In this document: piece after piece, positions 1-9,679 of the stretch
Position numbering within the stretch: the first letter of the stretch is position 1
Layout: each line of letters begins with the position of its first letter
Assembly (NCBI GenBank): GCA_022648165.1
Contig: JALCLX010000002.1
Coordinates: forward strand, 62,001-126,000
DNA length: 64,000 bases
Direction of reading: 5' to 3'
Source: Ancrocorticia sp.
GTDB taxonomy: Bacteria; Actinomycetota; Actinomycetes; Actinomycetales; Actinomycetaceae
Notes under the pieces: model-generated
What the model was told of the DNA's origin: nothing
Database searches by the model: none
What the model saw: only the letters and a program-made list of their open reading frames with translations
Made by a program: the position numbers and the translations under genes

Positions 1-2767
1 AATTCTCGGGGCGAGCTAGATGCTCAGGCTGGCTCGGGGCGCCGTCCTTCCCCCCTGGTGCATTCTGGCTACTCTTCGCCGCACTGGCCGAACTAGACGC
101 CGCAGCGGGACCGACGTCGTTCGCGATGGTCGACAGCGCGTCGCTGAGCCCAGTCCTCAAATCCGTGCGCACCACATGGAGGAATGCCCCCCATTGACCC
201 TTGCGTTGTGTGGACATGGCCTGGTGAAGATCAGCATCCGGCAAGGCGCTCACTTCAAGGCCAGAATCGATCGCGTCACGAATGTACTCGATGATGATCA
301 GATAGGCGAAAAGCAGCACAAACCATGCCACCCAGAGCCCAAGCAGCAACGCTTTCACCGATGGGTCCGAGGAAGGTATCACCGCGAGCACGATAGGTAC
401 GATGATACCGGCGATCAAACCGCCCCTGCGCAACCGGGGATAATAGCGGGCAAACGTCGCAGCATGTTGTTCGAGCCTGCGGCGGTATTCGCGGCGGTTC
501 GAAAGCGACCGCAGTACCTGCGAGAGCCGGTAATCATCTTCGTGCGGGGTTTCTTCAGCGATAAGTACGTCCGTAGCGGCGATCTGCCTGTTAAAGAGCC
601 TGTTCAAGTTCACAAGGTGGCTTCGTAGAACAAGACCCAAAATGAAGGATCCGACTACGAAGATTCCAAGTACAGCCATGTCTCGCCAATAATGCCCGTC
701 GTAGAAGCCCGCGATCGTCTCCCGCATCGCGCCGATACCGTAAGTAAATGGGAAGAACGGGTACAGGTGACGGAAGAAGGATGGCATCATTTCGATCGGA
801 TAGAGTCCAGAAGCTCCCGGGATCTGCATAATCACAAGCACAACGCACAATCCCTTACCCACATGGGTCAGTGCCACCGACAGGGCATAGATGATACTCA
901 GATATGAGAGCCCCGTTACCATTCCCGTTACCACAAAGGCCACAGGATTGACGGTCTGCACGCCTAACACCAGATTCCCCACCGTCACAAGCAGGCCCTG
1001 CGAAGCGCTGATAACCGCCAAGAGTGACCAGCGGCCCATGTAGGCCTGGCGCACAGTGAGCCCGGGGACGCCGTCGTCATCCACTTCCAGCTTCAGAATC
1101 ACCATGAGCACGAAAGCGCCAATCCACAGTGAAAGATTCGTGAACAGCGCAGCCATCGCAGACCCGTACGAGGAGATGGGATAGAGCGCCTTCTCACTCA
1201 CTTCCACTGGGGACGCCATGAACTGGGCGATCTGTTCCGCATCCAGCTTCGAAATCGACTTCAGTTGCTTCCACAGTGAGGCGGAACTCAAGGTGTTCAT
1301 ATCGGTCTGAATGCTTGAGAGCCCTGAATTCAGACTTGCAATGTTCTCCGCCATCTGGCCAACCGCATCAGATGTGGATGTCAGCTGGGTATCCACGGAA
1401 TCCAGAAGTTTCTGGGCCTGTTGAATCTGCGTGCGCTGCGAATCGATCGCCGCAGAGAACCCGGTGGCACTTCCCGAAAGCGCAGCAAGTTGCCTGTTGA
1501 GCTCCGGGAAACGGTTTAGCAGGGCGTCTTGGAGAGTGTCGGCGTTCGACGCCGCCCCCTGTACCGCCGTATCGATCTGCTTTGTTGCATCCGTGATCGC
1601 CTGCATCGCGTCGTTCGACGCCTGGTCCAGATCGAGTCCCTTGAATTCTTCCACCAACTCCTGGTCAGCCGTATTACGATCTGACAAAGCGCTCAGGGCA
1701 GTGTTAACCGCATTGTCAATCTTCTCCTGCAGATCCGTGTCTATCGCACCGCTATCCACAAGCTCTTGCACCTGATCGGTAATCTTCTGGAGCTCGTCAA
1801 TCGCCTTCCCATTGGCCTGCGTGACGTCGGAAATAGCATCGATTGCCACATTCACATGCGAATTGGCCTCCTTGAGCGCCTGCGTCAACGAGTCCATTCC
1901 ACCCTGCGACTGCGATGAAATCTGCGCCAGAATCTTGGTGACATCCGCATAGGACGTGGCCAGTTGGCTGCTGAGGTCCGCAATGTTCTGTTGCACTTGC
2001 GTGGCCAGGGTTTGGCTTTGCGAGATCGCCGCCTGCGATTCAGAGAGCGCCGTATCCACGTCGCTCAACGTTTTCTTAGCCTGCGCCACACTGGTCCGGG
2101 CATTTTCAAGGTCTTGCTGCAGCGAAGTCAAGCTTTTCTGGCCCTCGCTCAGCGATGCCGCGGCATCGTTGAGCGTTTGCCGTGTCTGCTCCTGCGCCTC
2201 ATCCACCTTGTTTTGAGCGTCCTCGCTCGCCTTGCTCAGCGCGTCTGCCGCAGCCTCCGCCACCGTGGAAGTGAATTCACTCGTTATCTTAGTAACCAGG
2301 GTATTCGCGCCCACGTCCGTCATCTTCGGCGCAACCGCATTCGCCTTCTCGTTGACGTAGTACTCCACTTTGGGCTGAGTGAATTCCGCGGTCGTGATGC
2401 TCAGCAGATTCTCGGAAAAATCCTTCGGAATGATAATGGCGGCATAGCTCTTGCCACTCTTGACGCGCTCCTCAGCCTCGCTCCTCCCAACGAAGGTCCA
2501 ACCGAGTTGGTCGTTCTTCTTGAGCTGCTCAACCACCTGGTCGCCCACGTTGATTGTGCCCGTAATCTCTGACGAAGCTCCCTCATCGAGGTTGGTAACC
2601 GCAACGCTCAATTTCCCGGTTTCACCGTAGGGATCCCAAAATGCAAGCACATTGACCCACGCATACAGTGCTGGGGTGACGATGATTCCGATGACGATAA
2701 TCCACGCTTTGGGCACGGCTAAGATACGCCGCCAGTCGCGCGCGAATACACGCCATATGTTCCTCAT
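1..2767 (-). CDS. YhgE/Pip family membrane protein (3' end outside window)
   Basis: The frame is open from ATG at 2765-2767 to the window edge, about 922 codons without a stop, so the C-terminus is missing. The start is supported by TAAGGAG seven bases upstream. The N-terminus (MRNIWRVFARDWRRILAVPK) leads into a membrane segment ending near ALYAWVN, then an extracytoplasmic part (IPKDFSENL), which is the YhgE/Pip N-terminal signature. Residues about 180-500 are rich in heptad-like Leu/Ala/Asp/Gln and should form a long coiled coil. Several hydrophobic segments follow (about 545-722, e.g. VLGIFVVGSFILGLVLR) in an ABC-2-permease-like arrangement. An extra cytoplasmic region with a further hydrophobic pair (about 786-822) and a Ser/Ala-rich tail come last. 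Relatives include the phage-infection protein Pip and ESX-associated membrane proteins. The substrate is unknown. Confidence 0.85.
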   Translation of the reverse strand, partial: MRNIWRVFARDWRRILAVPKAWIIVIGIIVTPALYAWVNVLAFWDPYGETGKLSVAVTNLDEGASSEITGTINVGDQVVEQLKKNDQLGWTFVGRSEAEERVKSGKSYAAIIIPKDFSENLLSITTAEFTQPKVEYYVNEKANAVAPKMTDVGANTLVTKITSEFTSTVAEAAADALSKASEDAQNKVDEAQEQTRQTLNDAAASLSEGQKSLTSLQQDLENARTSVAQAKKTLSDVDTALSESQAAISQSQTLATQVQQNIADLSSQLATSYADVTKILAQISSQSQGGMDSLTQALKEANSHVNVAIDAISDVTQANGKAIDELQKITDQVQELVDSGAIDTDLQEKIDNAVNTALSALSDRNTADQELVEEFKGLDLDQASNDAMQAITDATKQIDTAVQGAASNADTLQDALLNRFPELNRQLAALSGSATGFSAAIDSQRTQIQQAQKLLDSVDTQLTSTSDAVGQMAENIASLNSGLSSIQTDMNTLSSASLWKQLKSISKLDAEQIAQFMASPVEVSEKALYPISSYGSAMAALFTNLSLWIGAFVLMVILKLEVDDDGVPGLTVRQAYMGRWSLLAVISASQGLLVTVGNLVLGVQTVNPVAFVVTGMVTGLSYLSIIYALSVALTHVGKGLCVVLVIMQIPGASGLYPIEMMPSFFRHLYPFFPFTYGIGAMRETIAGFYDGHYWRDMAVLGIFVVGSFILGLVLRSHLVNLNRLFNRQIAATDVLIAEETPHEDDYRLSQVLRSLSNRREYRRRLEQHAATFARYYPRLRRGGLIAGIIVPIVLAVIPSSDPSVKALLLGLWVAWFVLLFAYLIIIEYIRDAIDSGLEVSALPDADLHQAMSTQRKGQWGAFLHVVRTDLRTGLSDALSTIANDVGPAAASSSASAAKSSQNAPGGKDGAPSQPEHLARPEN

Positions 2768-2943
2768 CGGGCTCCTTACTATCAGCCTGAATACAGTGCC
2801 AAGGCACATCTACCGGCAAGTCTATCCGTATGCCCTATTATCACCTGTGAAGCTGCGCGCGGCTCAATGTTCTCTTTCCCGCCTTCATGGCGCCGATGGC
2901 ACTCCCGAATGCGCCTTACCACTCGAATTCTTCCGGGCAAAGC

Positions 2944-2978
2944 AAAGGGCCCGGCTCTCAAAGAGAACCAGGCCCTTT
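2944..2978 (-). terminator. Hairpin terminator downstream of tRNA-fMet
   Basis: A 16-bp stem (AAAGGGCC.GG.TCTC pairing with GAGA.CC.GGCCCTTT, allowing two G-U pairs) with a 3-nt loop lies just 3' of the minus-strand initiator tRNA. Only short T runs (CCCTTTGCTTTG) follow, so this is a strong hairpin with a weak U tract. It separates the tRNA from the yhgE-like gene. Confidence 0.7.
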
Positions 2979-2984
2979 CATCAG

Positions 2985-3058
2985 TGGCGGGGGCTGGATT
3001 TGAACCAACGACCTCCGGGTTATGAGCCCGGCGAGCTACCGAACTGCTCCACCCCGCG
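2985..3058 (-). tRNA. Initiator tRNA-fMet (anticodon CAT)
   Basis: The reverse complement folds as a 74-nt tRNA without encoded CCA. The acceptor is CGCGGGG with 3' CCCCGC, the D-arm is GGAGCAG...TAGCTC, the anticodon loop is CTCATAA on a stem ending in three G-C pairs, and the T-loop is TTCAAAT. The three G-C pairs and an unpaired first base (C1 opposite C72) identify the initiator rather than the elongator species. It lies downstream of the UPF0182 gene on the same strand and ends in a hairpin terminator. Confidence 0.95.
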
Positions 3059-3171
3059 TCGGCTTATCTATTCTACGAGGCTCGATAACCTGCGGCAAGC
3101 CGCGCGAGGGTGCGAACTCTCACATAGGAGCATCTGCTGCCCGTGTCTCGAAGTCCGCACCCTCCGCCAGG

Positions 3172-6100
3172 CTACTTCCCCTCGATCTCGTTTCGCGCAG
3201 CGATGGCCTCCTGTAACGCCTCATCGATGCTCTCCTGAGCTTCGCCATAGGCTGTCCAATCGCCGTTCTTCATTGCAGTGTTCGCTTTGTCCACAGCGTC
3301 CTGCATATCAGACAGCGCCGCATCAAGGCGTTCCTGTGCCGTACCACTGGCGGTGCTCGACGGGGTCGCACTCGCACTGGCCGACGGCGTCGCACTTGCG
3401 CTGGCCGACGGCGTCGCTTCATCTGTTGGCTCCGTGGTGGCGGAATCGTCACCGGATATCACGTCGTCGTCCTTTTGTACGCCGCTATCGCCAGCCTCCG
3501 CGCCTGAATCACCGCCAAAGGTCTGGTTCAGCGATTCTTCAAGCGTCGAAGCAAATCCAATCGTATTGCTATCGCCAAAAGCCGTCAGCACATACTGCAT
3601 CAGTGGATACTGAGTACCCGACGAAGCACTAATGTACACCGGTTGGACATACAACAAGCCTCCTCCTACGGGGAGCGTCAGAAGGTTACCCATCGTAACC
3701 GTAGTGCCGCCCTGCCGCAGAAGGTTCAGACTTCGCGAAACCGTTGAATCTGTCAAGAAGTTATTCTGTGCCTGGCCTGGTCCAGGTACCGTATCGTCAC
3801 GCGGTAGCTCAAGTAATCGGAGCTTGCCATAGCCTTCGCGCACTTTGCCGGCCTCATCCCCGGCGTTTGAATCCACGGCCAAGAAGCCCGTCATAACGTT
3901 GCGCTTCGTGGTTCCGCCAGGAACGAAGCCAGTGGAAAGCGAGAATTCTGCCGAATCCTGCCCCGGCATCTGAAGAGTCAAATAGTACGGCGGTTGCTGT
4001 TCGCTACTGGTACTGCTCGTCGTGGTGGTGGACGAGGTCGTCGTCTCCGTGGGTTCGTTTGGCACGTTCCAGAAATCGCCACCAGAGTAGAACGAAGCCG
4101 CGTCCGTCACGTGGTACTTCGTGAGAAGCGATCGTTGAACTTTGAAGAGGTCCTCAGGATAACGAACGTGAGACATGAGGTCGCCAGACATCTCCGAAAC
4201 GGGTGTGAGCGATCCTGGGAACACCTTGCTCCAGGCTTGCAGAACTGGGTCGCTGCTGTCCCACTCATACAAAGTCACCGAACCGTCGTAGGCATCCACA
4301 ACTGCCTTCACGGAGTTCCTAATGTAGTTGACCTCGTCGCCGTTACTGTACGCCTGAAGCCCATCCGTATTCAGCGAATCTTGAGTGGCGCTGGAAAGCT
4401 CAGAGCGCGCCGAATATGGATAATTATTCGACGTCGTATACGCATCAATGATCCACACAAGGCGCTTTGGGGTAGAAGAATCGCCGTCCATATCGACCAC
4501 CGCCGGATAGGCCTTCGTATCCAGTGTCAAATAGGGTGCCACCTTGGCGACACGGTCGTGCGGATCTCGATCATAGAGTATCTGCGAATCCGAGTTGACG
4601 CGATCAGAGAAGAAGAGATCGGTAGAGCCAAACTTGATTGCAAACATCAGCTTCTCCCACGTATTGGAGAGCTTGGGCCCACCGTCCCCGGTGTATGTGG
4701 TGTACACCTGGCCGTTCTCCGCAGAGTCGTCCGGGTAGTCAATCTCCCATTGCTCGTTTTCGTTCGACGATCCAACAATCGAGTAATCGGGAGAATTCTG
4801 CCCAAAATAGACACGCGGTTCGTAATCGCCGAGTTCACCGGTCGACGGGATGCCACGTTGGAAGAACACCGGCGCGCCGCGATCCGTTGTGGTGTTGCCG
4901 TACGCGGCAGCCACGCCGTACCCATGCGTGTACACGGTGTGATCATTCACCCAGGTGCGCTGCCCTGAATCGAGACCGTCGAGATTCAACTCGCGCACCG
5001 CAATCACAGTGTCACGGTCCTCACCGTCAATGTTGTAGCGATCAACCGAAAGACTATCCGTGAACTCGTAGTACTGGCGGTTTTGCTGCAACTGATTGAA
5101 CGTGGCGGAGATCTTGGTTGGGTCTAGCAACCTGATCTGTGCGGTTGTTTCCGCATCCTCACGCAGCTGGCCGGGCTCCGCGTCCGTCTCTGCCGTGTAA
5201 TTCGTGGTCTCGATATCGTCTAGGCCATATGCGGTGCGCGTGGCGTCGATATTGCGCTGGATGTATTTCGATTCCATCTCCACGGCGTTCGGTGTGACCC
5301 GGAATGTCTGGATCAGCGCCGGGTATGCCCACGTGACCACCAAGCTCGTCACAACGCCTACGGCGATGCCGGTGGCCGCGAGCTTCCACAATTCCTTGAA
5401 TGCAGCAACAACGAATAGGGCCGCAATCAACACCGCAACGATGGCAAGCACCGTGCGGCCCGGCAGTGAAGCGTTGATATCGGTGTAACTTGCACCGGAG
5501 AATTTCTGGCCGTCATTTAGGAGCATGTCGTAGCGCGAAAGCCAGAAACTACCCGCGATAAGAAGTGACACGATGGCACCGAGGATGCCGAAATGGATCC
5601 GCGCCCGGCGCGTCAAGGAGAAATGCCCATGTGAAACTGTGAAGCCGCCGTAGATGTAATGGCCCACGATTGCAGCCACGGCGCCAATCGCCACCAATGT
5701 GATCACAAATGAGAGCAGAGAATGCAAAAACGGAAGCGAGAAAACGTAGAATCCCACATCTTTATGGAATTGCGCGTCGGTTGTTCCAAACGCCGTACGG
5801 TTCAGCCACAAGACATACGTACGCCAATCACCGGCCATGGGCGCGCCGAAAACAAGGCCCACGATCAATGGAATAAAGAAGCGGGATGCCCATTTGTGTT
5901 CGTCAACAAAACCGCGATAGGTGGCGGTGTTGGATGGCAATGAGGCAAACGCTTCCTGCCGCGGGCGCGCAATGCGGACGTTCAGCACGGCAGAAAGTGC
6001 CACGAACAGGGTGCCGATCACACCTAAAGCGATAGCCCAACCCCATTGCGTCCAGAAGACTCGCGCAGCTTTGAGCTGCGAGTACCATTTCACGTCGGTC

Positions 6101-6228
6101 CACACGTTTGCCGTGATCGTGAGGGCGAACAGGATTGCGACGATGACGAGCACGGTCGGAAGGAACACACCTCCCTTACGCAGCGTTCCATCGTTCCGTA
6201 TGGTGTTATGTATAGGCGGTATAGACAA
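3172..6228 (-). CDS. UPF0182 (COG1615) family large membrane protein
   Basis: A 1018-residue protein of the actinobacterial/cyanobacterial UPF0182 family; biochemical role unknown. The first third carries about seven membrane segments (VLVIVAILFALTITANVW, GWAIALGVIGTLFVALSAVL and others), followed by a large extracytoplasmic region with family motifs such as VNYIRNSVKAVVDAYDG and RYPEDLFKVQRSLLTKYHV. The C-terminus has a Ser/Ala/Pro low-complexity linker (ATPSASASATPS repeats) encoded by 24-bp tandem repeats near 3365-3413, then a predicted helical tail (RLDAALSDMQDAVDKANTAM). The TTG start is supported by GAGG seven bases upstream and leaves about 20 residues before the first membrane segment, as usual for the family. 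A GTG inside this stretch is an alternative. Confidence 0.88.
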   Translation of the reverse strand: MSIPPIHNTIRNDGTLRKGGVFLPTVLVIVAILFALTITANVWTDVKWYSQLKAARVFWTQWGWAIALGVIGTLFVALSAVLNVRIARPRQEAFASLPSNTATYRGFVDEHKWASRFFIPLIVGLVFGAPMAGDWRTYVLWLNRTAFGTTDAQFHKDVGFYVFSLPFLHSLLSFVITLVAIGAVAAIVGHYIYGGFTVSHGHFSLTRRARIHFGILGAIVSLLIAGSFWLSRYDMLLNDGQKFSGASYTDINASLPGRTVLAIVAVLIAALFVVAAFKELWKLAATGIAVGVVTSLVVTWAYPALIQTFRVTPNAVEMESKYIQRNIDATRTAYGLDDIETTNYTAETDAEPGQLREDAETTAQIRLLDPTKISATFNQLQQNRQYYEFTDSLSVDRYNIDGEDRDTVIAVRELNLDGLDSGQRTWVNDHTVYTHGYGVAAAYGNTTTDRGAPVFFQRGIPSTGELGDYEPRVYFGQNSPDYSIVGSSNENEQWEIDYPDDSAENGQVYTTYTGDGGPKLSNTWEKLMFAIKFGSTDLFFSDRVNSDSQILYDRDPHDRVAKVAPYLTLDTKAYPAVVDMDGDSSTPKRLVWIIDAYTTSNNYPYSARSELSSATQDSLNTDGLQAYSNGDEVNYIRNSVKAVVDAYDGSVTLYEWDSSDPVLQAWSKVFPGSLTPVSEMSGDLMSHVRYPEDLFKVQRSLLTKYHVTDAASFYSGGDFWNVPNEPTETTTSSTTTTSSTSSEQQPPYYLTLQMPGQDSAEFSLSTGFVPGGTTKRNVMTGFLAVDSNAGDEAGKVREGYGKLRLLELPRDDTVPGPGQAQNNFLTDSTVSRSLNLLRQGGTTVTMGNLLTLPVGGGLLYVQPVYISASSGTQYPLMQYVLTAFGDSNTIGFASTLEESLNQTFGGDSGAEAGDSGVQKDDDVISGDDSATTEPTDEATPSASASATPSASASATPSSTASGTAQERLDAALSDMQDAVDKANTAMKNGDWTAYGEAQESIDEALQEAIAARNEIEGK
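3360..3417 (-). repeat. 24-bp tandem repeats coding the Ser/Ala/Pro linker of the UPF0182 protein
   Basis: GTCGCACT.GC.CTGGCCGA-type units begin at 3365 and 3389, with a partial unit at 3413 (period 24). They encode the ASASATPS repeats. The repeat keeps frame, so copy-number changes would only lengthen or shorten the linker. Confidence 0.75.
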
Positions 6229-6413
6229 GTTGGTACCTCTGCGTCTCTCATGCCGTGGCCAAGTCCTTCCACCACTCTAGCCGACGCTCCCCCATTTTCA
6301 CCTCTTCGTATACTCACCGAGTATTTTCAGGTTTGCTCCAGGAGCCGCGTGTTCCGCACGCTTAGGTGGCGAAGGAGTTGTGCCACACGCCCCAGTGGCG
6401 GAGAATCAAGGAC

Positions 6414-6950
6414 GTGAATTCACGCACGCAGGCAATTCAAGAAGCAGTTCGCGAAATCGAGCGGTATGTCGCAGGCTATGGCTGGGATGCACCAATTCGG
6501 GTGTTCTCTCTGGTAAAGGCATCTGATGCTCTCCGCGATCATCCGGACTTGGAGAGTGACCTTCCCGCCGATGTTCCATTAGAGGCTGCCTACAATCCAG
6601 ATGCGCTGTTTTCCGTGGAACAGGAGGGGCTTCCGCCGGCAGACTCCATAGAACAACTACTTGCACAACTCGCCTGGCCGGAAGGCGTGGCAGGTGCCGC
6701 CGTCTCGGTTGAGCGCATCACACTTCCACCAGAGGCGGAAGCAGAAATCCCCTCAGATCCACAGGAACTCGAGCGTTTCCTTGCCACCGATCCGCGCCGC
6801 GACGACGTCCGCATGGTTGTTGGCGTGCTACGCACCGGTGAGGCTTGGTGTGCACTGCGAATTCGTTCGCACGACGACGCTGCCGAAGTCCTTCAATCCG
6901 CCGACCTCGTTCCAGAGCTCGTTGAGCAGTTGCGCGCAACGTTTGTGTGA
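6414..6950 (+). CDS. PPA1309 family protein
   Basis: A 178-residue soluble protein with the family's N-terminal pattern (TQAIQEAVREIERYVAGYGW followed by APIRVFSLVKASDAL) and C-terminal GEAWCALRIRSHDD. This is a conserved actinobacterial protein of unknown function that usually sits beside the YlbL-like protease and the UPF0182 gene, as here. The frame opens at 6366, but GTG at 6414 is preferred because it places the conserved N-terminal helix at the start as in relatives; AAGGA lies just upstream. No catalytic motif is visible. It is divergent from the UPF0182 gene across about 185 bp and convergent with the protease gene. Confidence 0.82.
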   Translation: MNSRTQAIQEAVREIERYVAGYGWDAPIRVFSLVKASDALRDHPDLESDLPADVPLEAAYNPDALFSVEQEGLPPADSIEQLLAQLAWPEGVAGAAVSVERITLPPEAEAEIPSDPQELERFLATDPRRDDVRMVVGVLRTGEAWCALRIRSHDDAAEVLQSADLVPELVEQLRATFV

Positions 6951-6989
6951 CTCGTCGTATCATCCACGGACGAAACGTGAGATCCGCCG

Positions 6990-8099
6990 CTATTTCGATC
7001 CGGCGACGACGTCGTCGCACGTCGTCAGGCCCGAGGTATCTCCAGCCGCGATCGCTTTCGCCGCGGCTATCTGGTCGTCAATTGAACGGACCGCAAAGAC
7101 CGACATCCCTGATGGGATATGTCCCACTACCTCAGAGCAGTTGGTGGCAGGGGCGAGGAAATACTTCGCACCCTGGCTAGCCGCGCCAACCATTTTGTGC
7201 TGAATTCCTCCGATGGCACCCACTTGCCCGTCGTACGACATCGTTCCCGTGCCGGCGATCTTGTTTGCACCACCCAGCGATCCTGCGGTGAGCCTGTCGT
7301 AAATTGCCAGTGCGAACATACTCCCGGCAGATGGACCGCCGATATTCTCGATCCCGTACTTCACCGTCACCGGGAATTGAATATCACTCGGGATGACGGC
7401 GATACCGAGTTTTGATCCTGGTTCCACCCATCCAGTGGAATCCGCTTCGTTCGCGGCAGTTGTCGCAGCAACTTCTACGGTGGTGCCATCTCGCTCTACG
7501 GTGACTGTGACGGAGCTCCCTCCGGACAGCTTCCGCAGAGCGCCCGTGAGATCAGAGAACGATACGATCTGAGTTGTTATAGTCTTTCCGTCTTTCGCAT
7601 ACGCAATCGATTTGACGACGTCGCCCTTTTGGAACTTCCCTTGGTTCGGCGAGTTATCCGTTGTTCCCTCGATCGTGACGGTCATTGGCACCGTATATCC
7701 TGCCGCTTCGAGGCCGGCAACAGTTCCCGAATCTTGGGAACTCGTCATCATCTGCGTATTCTCCTCATCAACCTTCTCCGACGTCTCAGACTTGGAATAC
7801 AAGGAACGAATAGGGATTGTCTGTTGGTCCGGGATGAGCAACGCCGCGAGCGCCTGAGCGCCCGGAACCCCCATCTGCGGTTCACCGCTCTGGCTCACGG
7901 TGGTCATGTAGAAATGGGTATCGGAAGAATACGTGCTCGCGCCACTGATGGTGAGCAACGCGGTGCCGTCTACCTTTCCAGTCACATCTAGCGCAGGCCC
8001 CGCCTGCTGCACAAGAAAAGATCCCGGCAGCGCGAGCCCAATGATCACGAGGACCAGAAAAACTGCCCCTGAAACGGAAAACTTGCGATTATGCGACAC
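6990..8099 (-). CDS. YlbL-like PDZ domain / Lon-fold (S16) serine protease, membrane anchored
   Basis: A 369-residue protein with one N-terminal membrane anchor (residues about 10-32, VFLVLVIIGLALPGSFLV), a PDZ domain (about 130-210, with the GDVVKSIAYAKDGK region) and a C-terminal Lon-type protease domain. The Ser/Lys dyad is visible: Ser257 in IGGPSAGS and Lys302 in GGIQHKM. This is the YlbL family common in Firmicutes and Actinobacteria. The protease domain should lie outside the membrane; substrates here are unknown. Its end converges with the PPA1309 gene, leaving 39 bp between stops. Confidence 0.9.
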   Translation of the reverse strand: MSHNRKFSVSGAVFLVLVIIGLALPGSFLVQQAGPALDVTGKVDGTALLTISGASTYSSDTHFYMTTVSQSGEPQMGVPGAQALAALLIPDQQTIPIRSLYSKSETSEKVDEENTQMMTSSQDSGTVAGLEAAGYTVPMTVTIEGTTDNSPNQGKFQKGDVVKSIAYAKDGKTITTQIVSFSDLTGALRKLSGGSSVTVTVERDGTTVEVAATTAANEADSTGWVEPGSKLGIAVIPSDIQFPVTVKYGIENIGGPSAGSMFALAIYDRLTAGSLGGANKIAGTGTMSYDGQVGAIGGIQHKMVGAASQGAKYFLAPATNCSEVVGHIPSGMSVFAVRSIDDQIAAAKAIAAGDTSGLTTCDDVVAGSK

Positions 8100-8247
8100 G
8101 GCCTAATCATGCCGCACGATCCTAGGAGTGTGCTACACGCCTCCTGCAGGAATTCGGAAACACACCTCACTACGCGGTGGGCGTATCACCATACACATGA
8201 TGCGGCAAAAGCCCTACTCTTATAGTGGTTGATGATGAGGAGAAGGT

Positions 8248-9660
8248 ATGAGTGAGCCCCAAGAGCACCCGGATCAGTGGGAGGAAATGCTCCGCGCCAT
8301 CCTGGGCGACGAAGCGGCGGAACAGATCCTCTCCGAAATGCGCGCACAGGGCATTGACCCTTCGGCGCAGATCAATCAGATGATGAATCCTGCCAATTTT
8401 GGCGCCGTAGTTTCGCAGGTCAAGGCGATGCTCGGTTCGTCTGGTGAAGGCCCCGTGAACTGGAAAGTCGGAGAACAAATGGCGCGTGAAACAATCACAC
8501 GTCAACACCTCGATTCGCTCACAGCAGCTGTGGGAGACCGCGCGCGTGGGGCACTCCAAACCGCCAATCTGTGGCTTGACCCGGTGACGGCAATTGATCC
8601 GTGCGTCGGCCCAAACCAGGCGTGGACGCGGCTCGATTGGCTGGCTCATTCCCTTCCCACTTTCAAGCGTTTAACAGAGCCCGTAGGCGCAAACGTGGCG
8701 CGCGCGTTCACAGAAGCAATTTCCGCGCAAATGGAGAATGCACCCGAACAGCTCAAGCAGGTCTTCGGCTCCCAATCCGAAGGCATGATGCGCTCACTCA
8801 TCGCATCGTTGATGGGAATGCAATACGGAGCCGGACTTGCTGAACTTGCCACTATCTCGTTCGGAACATCCGACGCGGGGCTTCCGCTGGTCGAAGGCCA
8901 ACTAGCAGCGCTTGTTCCCTCTAATATCGAAGGATTCGGCGAGGGCCTGGAAGCTGACGAAAACGAAGTGATGTTGTTCGTTGCCGTACGTGAACAGGCC
9001 GCCGCACGCCTCTATTCGCGCATACCGTGGCTGCGCTCGCACGTACTTGACACTGTCGCCGCATATGCGGCCGAGATCCAGATCGACACCGATTCGATCG
9101 AATCGCAGGTGCGTGAGATGGGATTCGATCCCCAGCATATGCAGGAGATCGACGTCTCCGAAGTCTTTGCACCGGAGCCCACAGAGGGACAGCGGGCCAC
9201 TCTCGCGCGCCTTGAGCACATACTCTCGCTGGTCGAAGGATGGGTCACCGCCGTCTCTATGCAGGCTGTTGCGGCACAGCTGCCACACGCCATCGCGCTT
9301 GCGGAAATGTTCGCACGGCGCACTGCCACCGATTCTCCAGTCAATCACACGTTCGGTCCCCTCGTCGGCTTGGAGCTCAGGCCGCGCCGGATCCGTGAGG
9401 CCACAGCATTTTGGCAAATGGCACTGGAAAAACTCGGCACGGAAGGCCGCGATGGCCTCTGGTCACATCCCGATTTCCTCCCCGGAGCTGAAACGCTGGA
9501 CCATCCGGAAACCTTCTTTGAAGAGAAACAGCCGTCAGCGGTTGAAGAAGAGCTGGACGCCTTCTTGGCAGAGGTACTCGCAGAGGGCGACGAGGCTGCG
9601 GACGATGGCGAAAGTGAAAACGGGGACGATTCAGAAGATCAGAATCCTGGCAACTCATAA
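8248..9660 (+). CDS. DUF2342 (zinc-dependent metalloprotease-like) protein, degenerate motif
   Basis: A 470-residue member of the actinobacterial DUF2342 family. Family landmarks are VNWKVGEQMARETI near residue 75, DPCVGPNQAWTRLDWLAHSLPTFKRLTEPVG (about 112-142), GMMRSLIASLMGMQYGAGLAELA (about 175), and the segment REQAAARLYSRIPWLRSHV near residue 248, where other members carry an (H/R)EAAHxRL motif. Here neither His is present, so zinc binding through HExxH is not possible from this motif. The C-terminus is strongly acidic. GAGAAGG lies eight bases upstream of the ATG. It is followed by an E1-like gene and a convergent uvrD2, an arrangement also known in relatives. Confidence 0.82.
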   Translation: MSEPQEHPDQWEEMLRAILGDEAAEQILSEMRAQGIDPSAQINQMMNPANFGAVVSQVKAMLGSSGEGPVNWKVGEQMARETITRQHLDSLTAAVGDRARGALQTANLWLDPVTAIDPCVGPNQAWTRLDWLAHSLPTFKRLTEPVGANVARAFTEAISAQMENAPEQLKQVFGSQSEGMMRSLIASLMGMQYGAGLAELATISFGTSDAGLPLVEGQLAALVPSNIEGFGEGLEADENEVMLFVAVREQAAARLYSRIPWLRSHVLDTVAAYAAEIQIDTDSIESQVREMGFDPQHMQEIDVSEVFAPEPTEGQRATLARLEHILSLVEGWVTAVSMQAVAAQLPHAIALAEMFARRTATDSPVNHTFGPLVGLELRPRRIREATAFWQMALEKLGTEGRDGLWSHPDFLPGAETLDHPETFFEEKQPSAVEEELDAFLAEVLAEGDEAADDGESENGDDSEDQNPGNS

Positions 9661-9679
9661 CTCCTGGCGCACCTTACGG

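Noticed and set aside
3994..4968. 324-codon plus-strand frame
   Set aside because: It lies wholly inside the UPF0182 gene on the other strand and has no family-like motifs; shadow frame.
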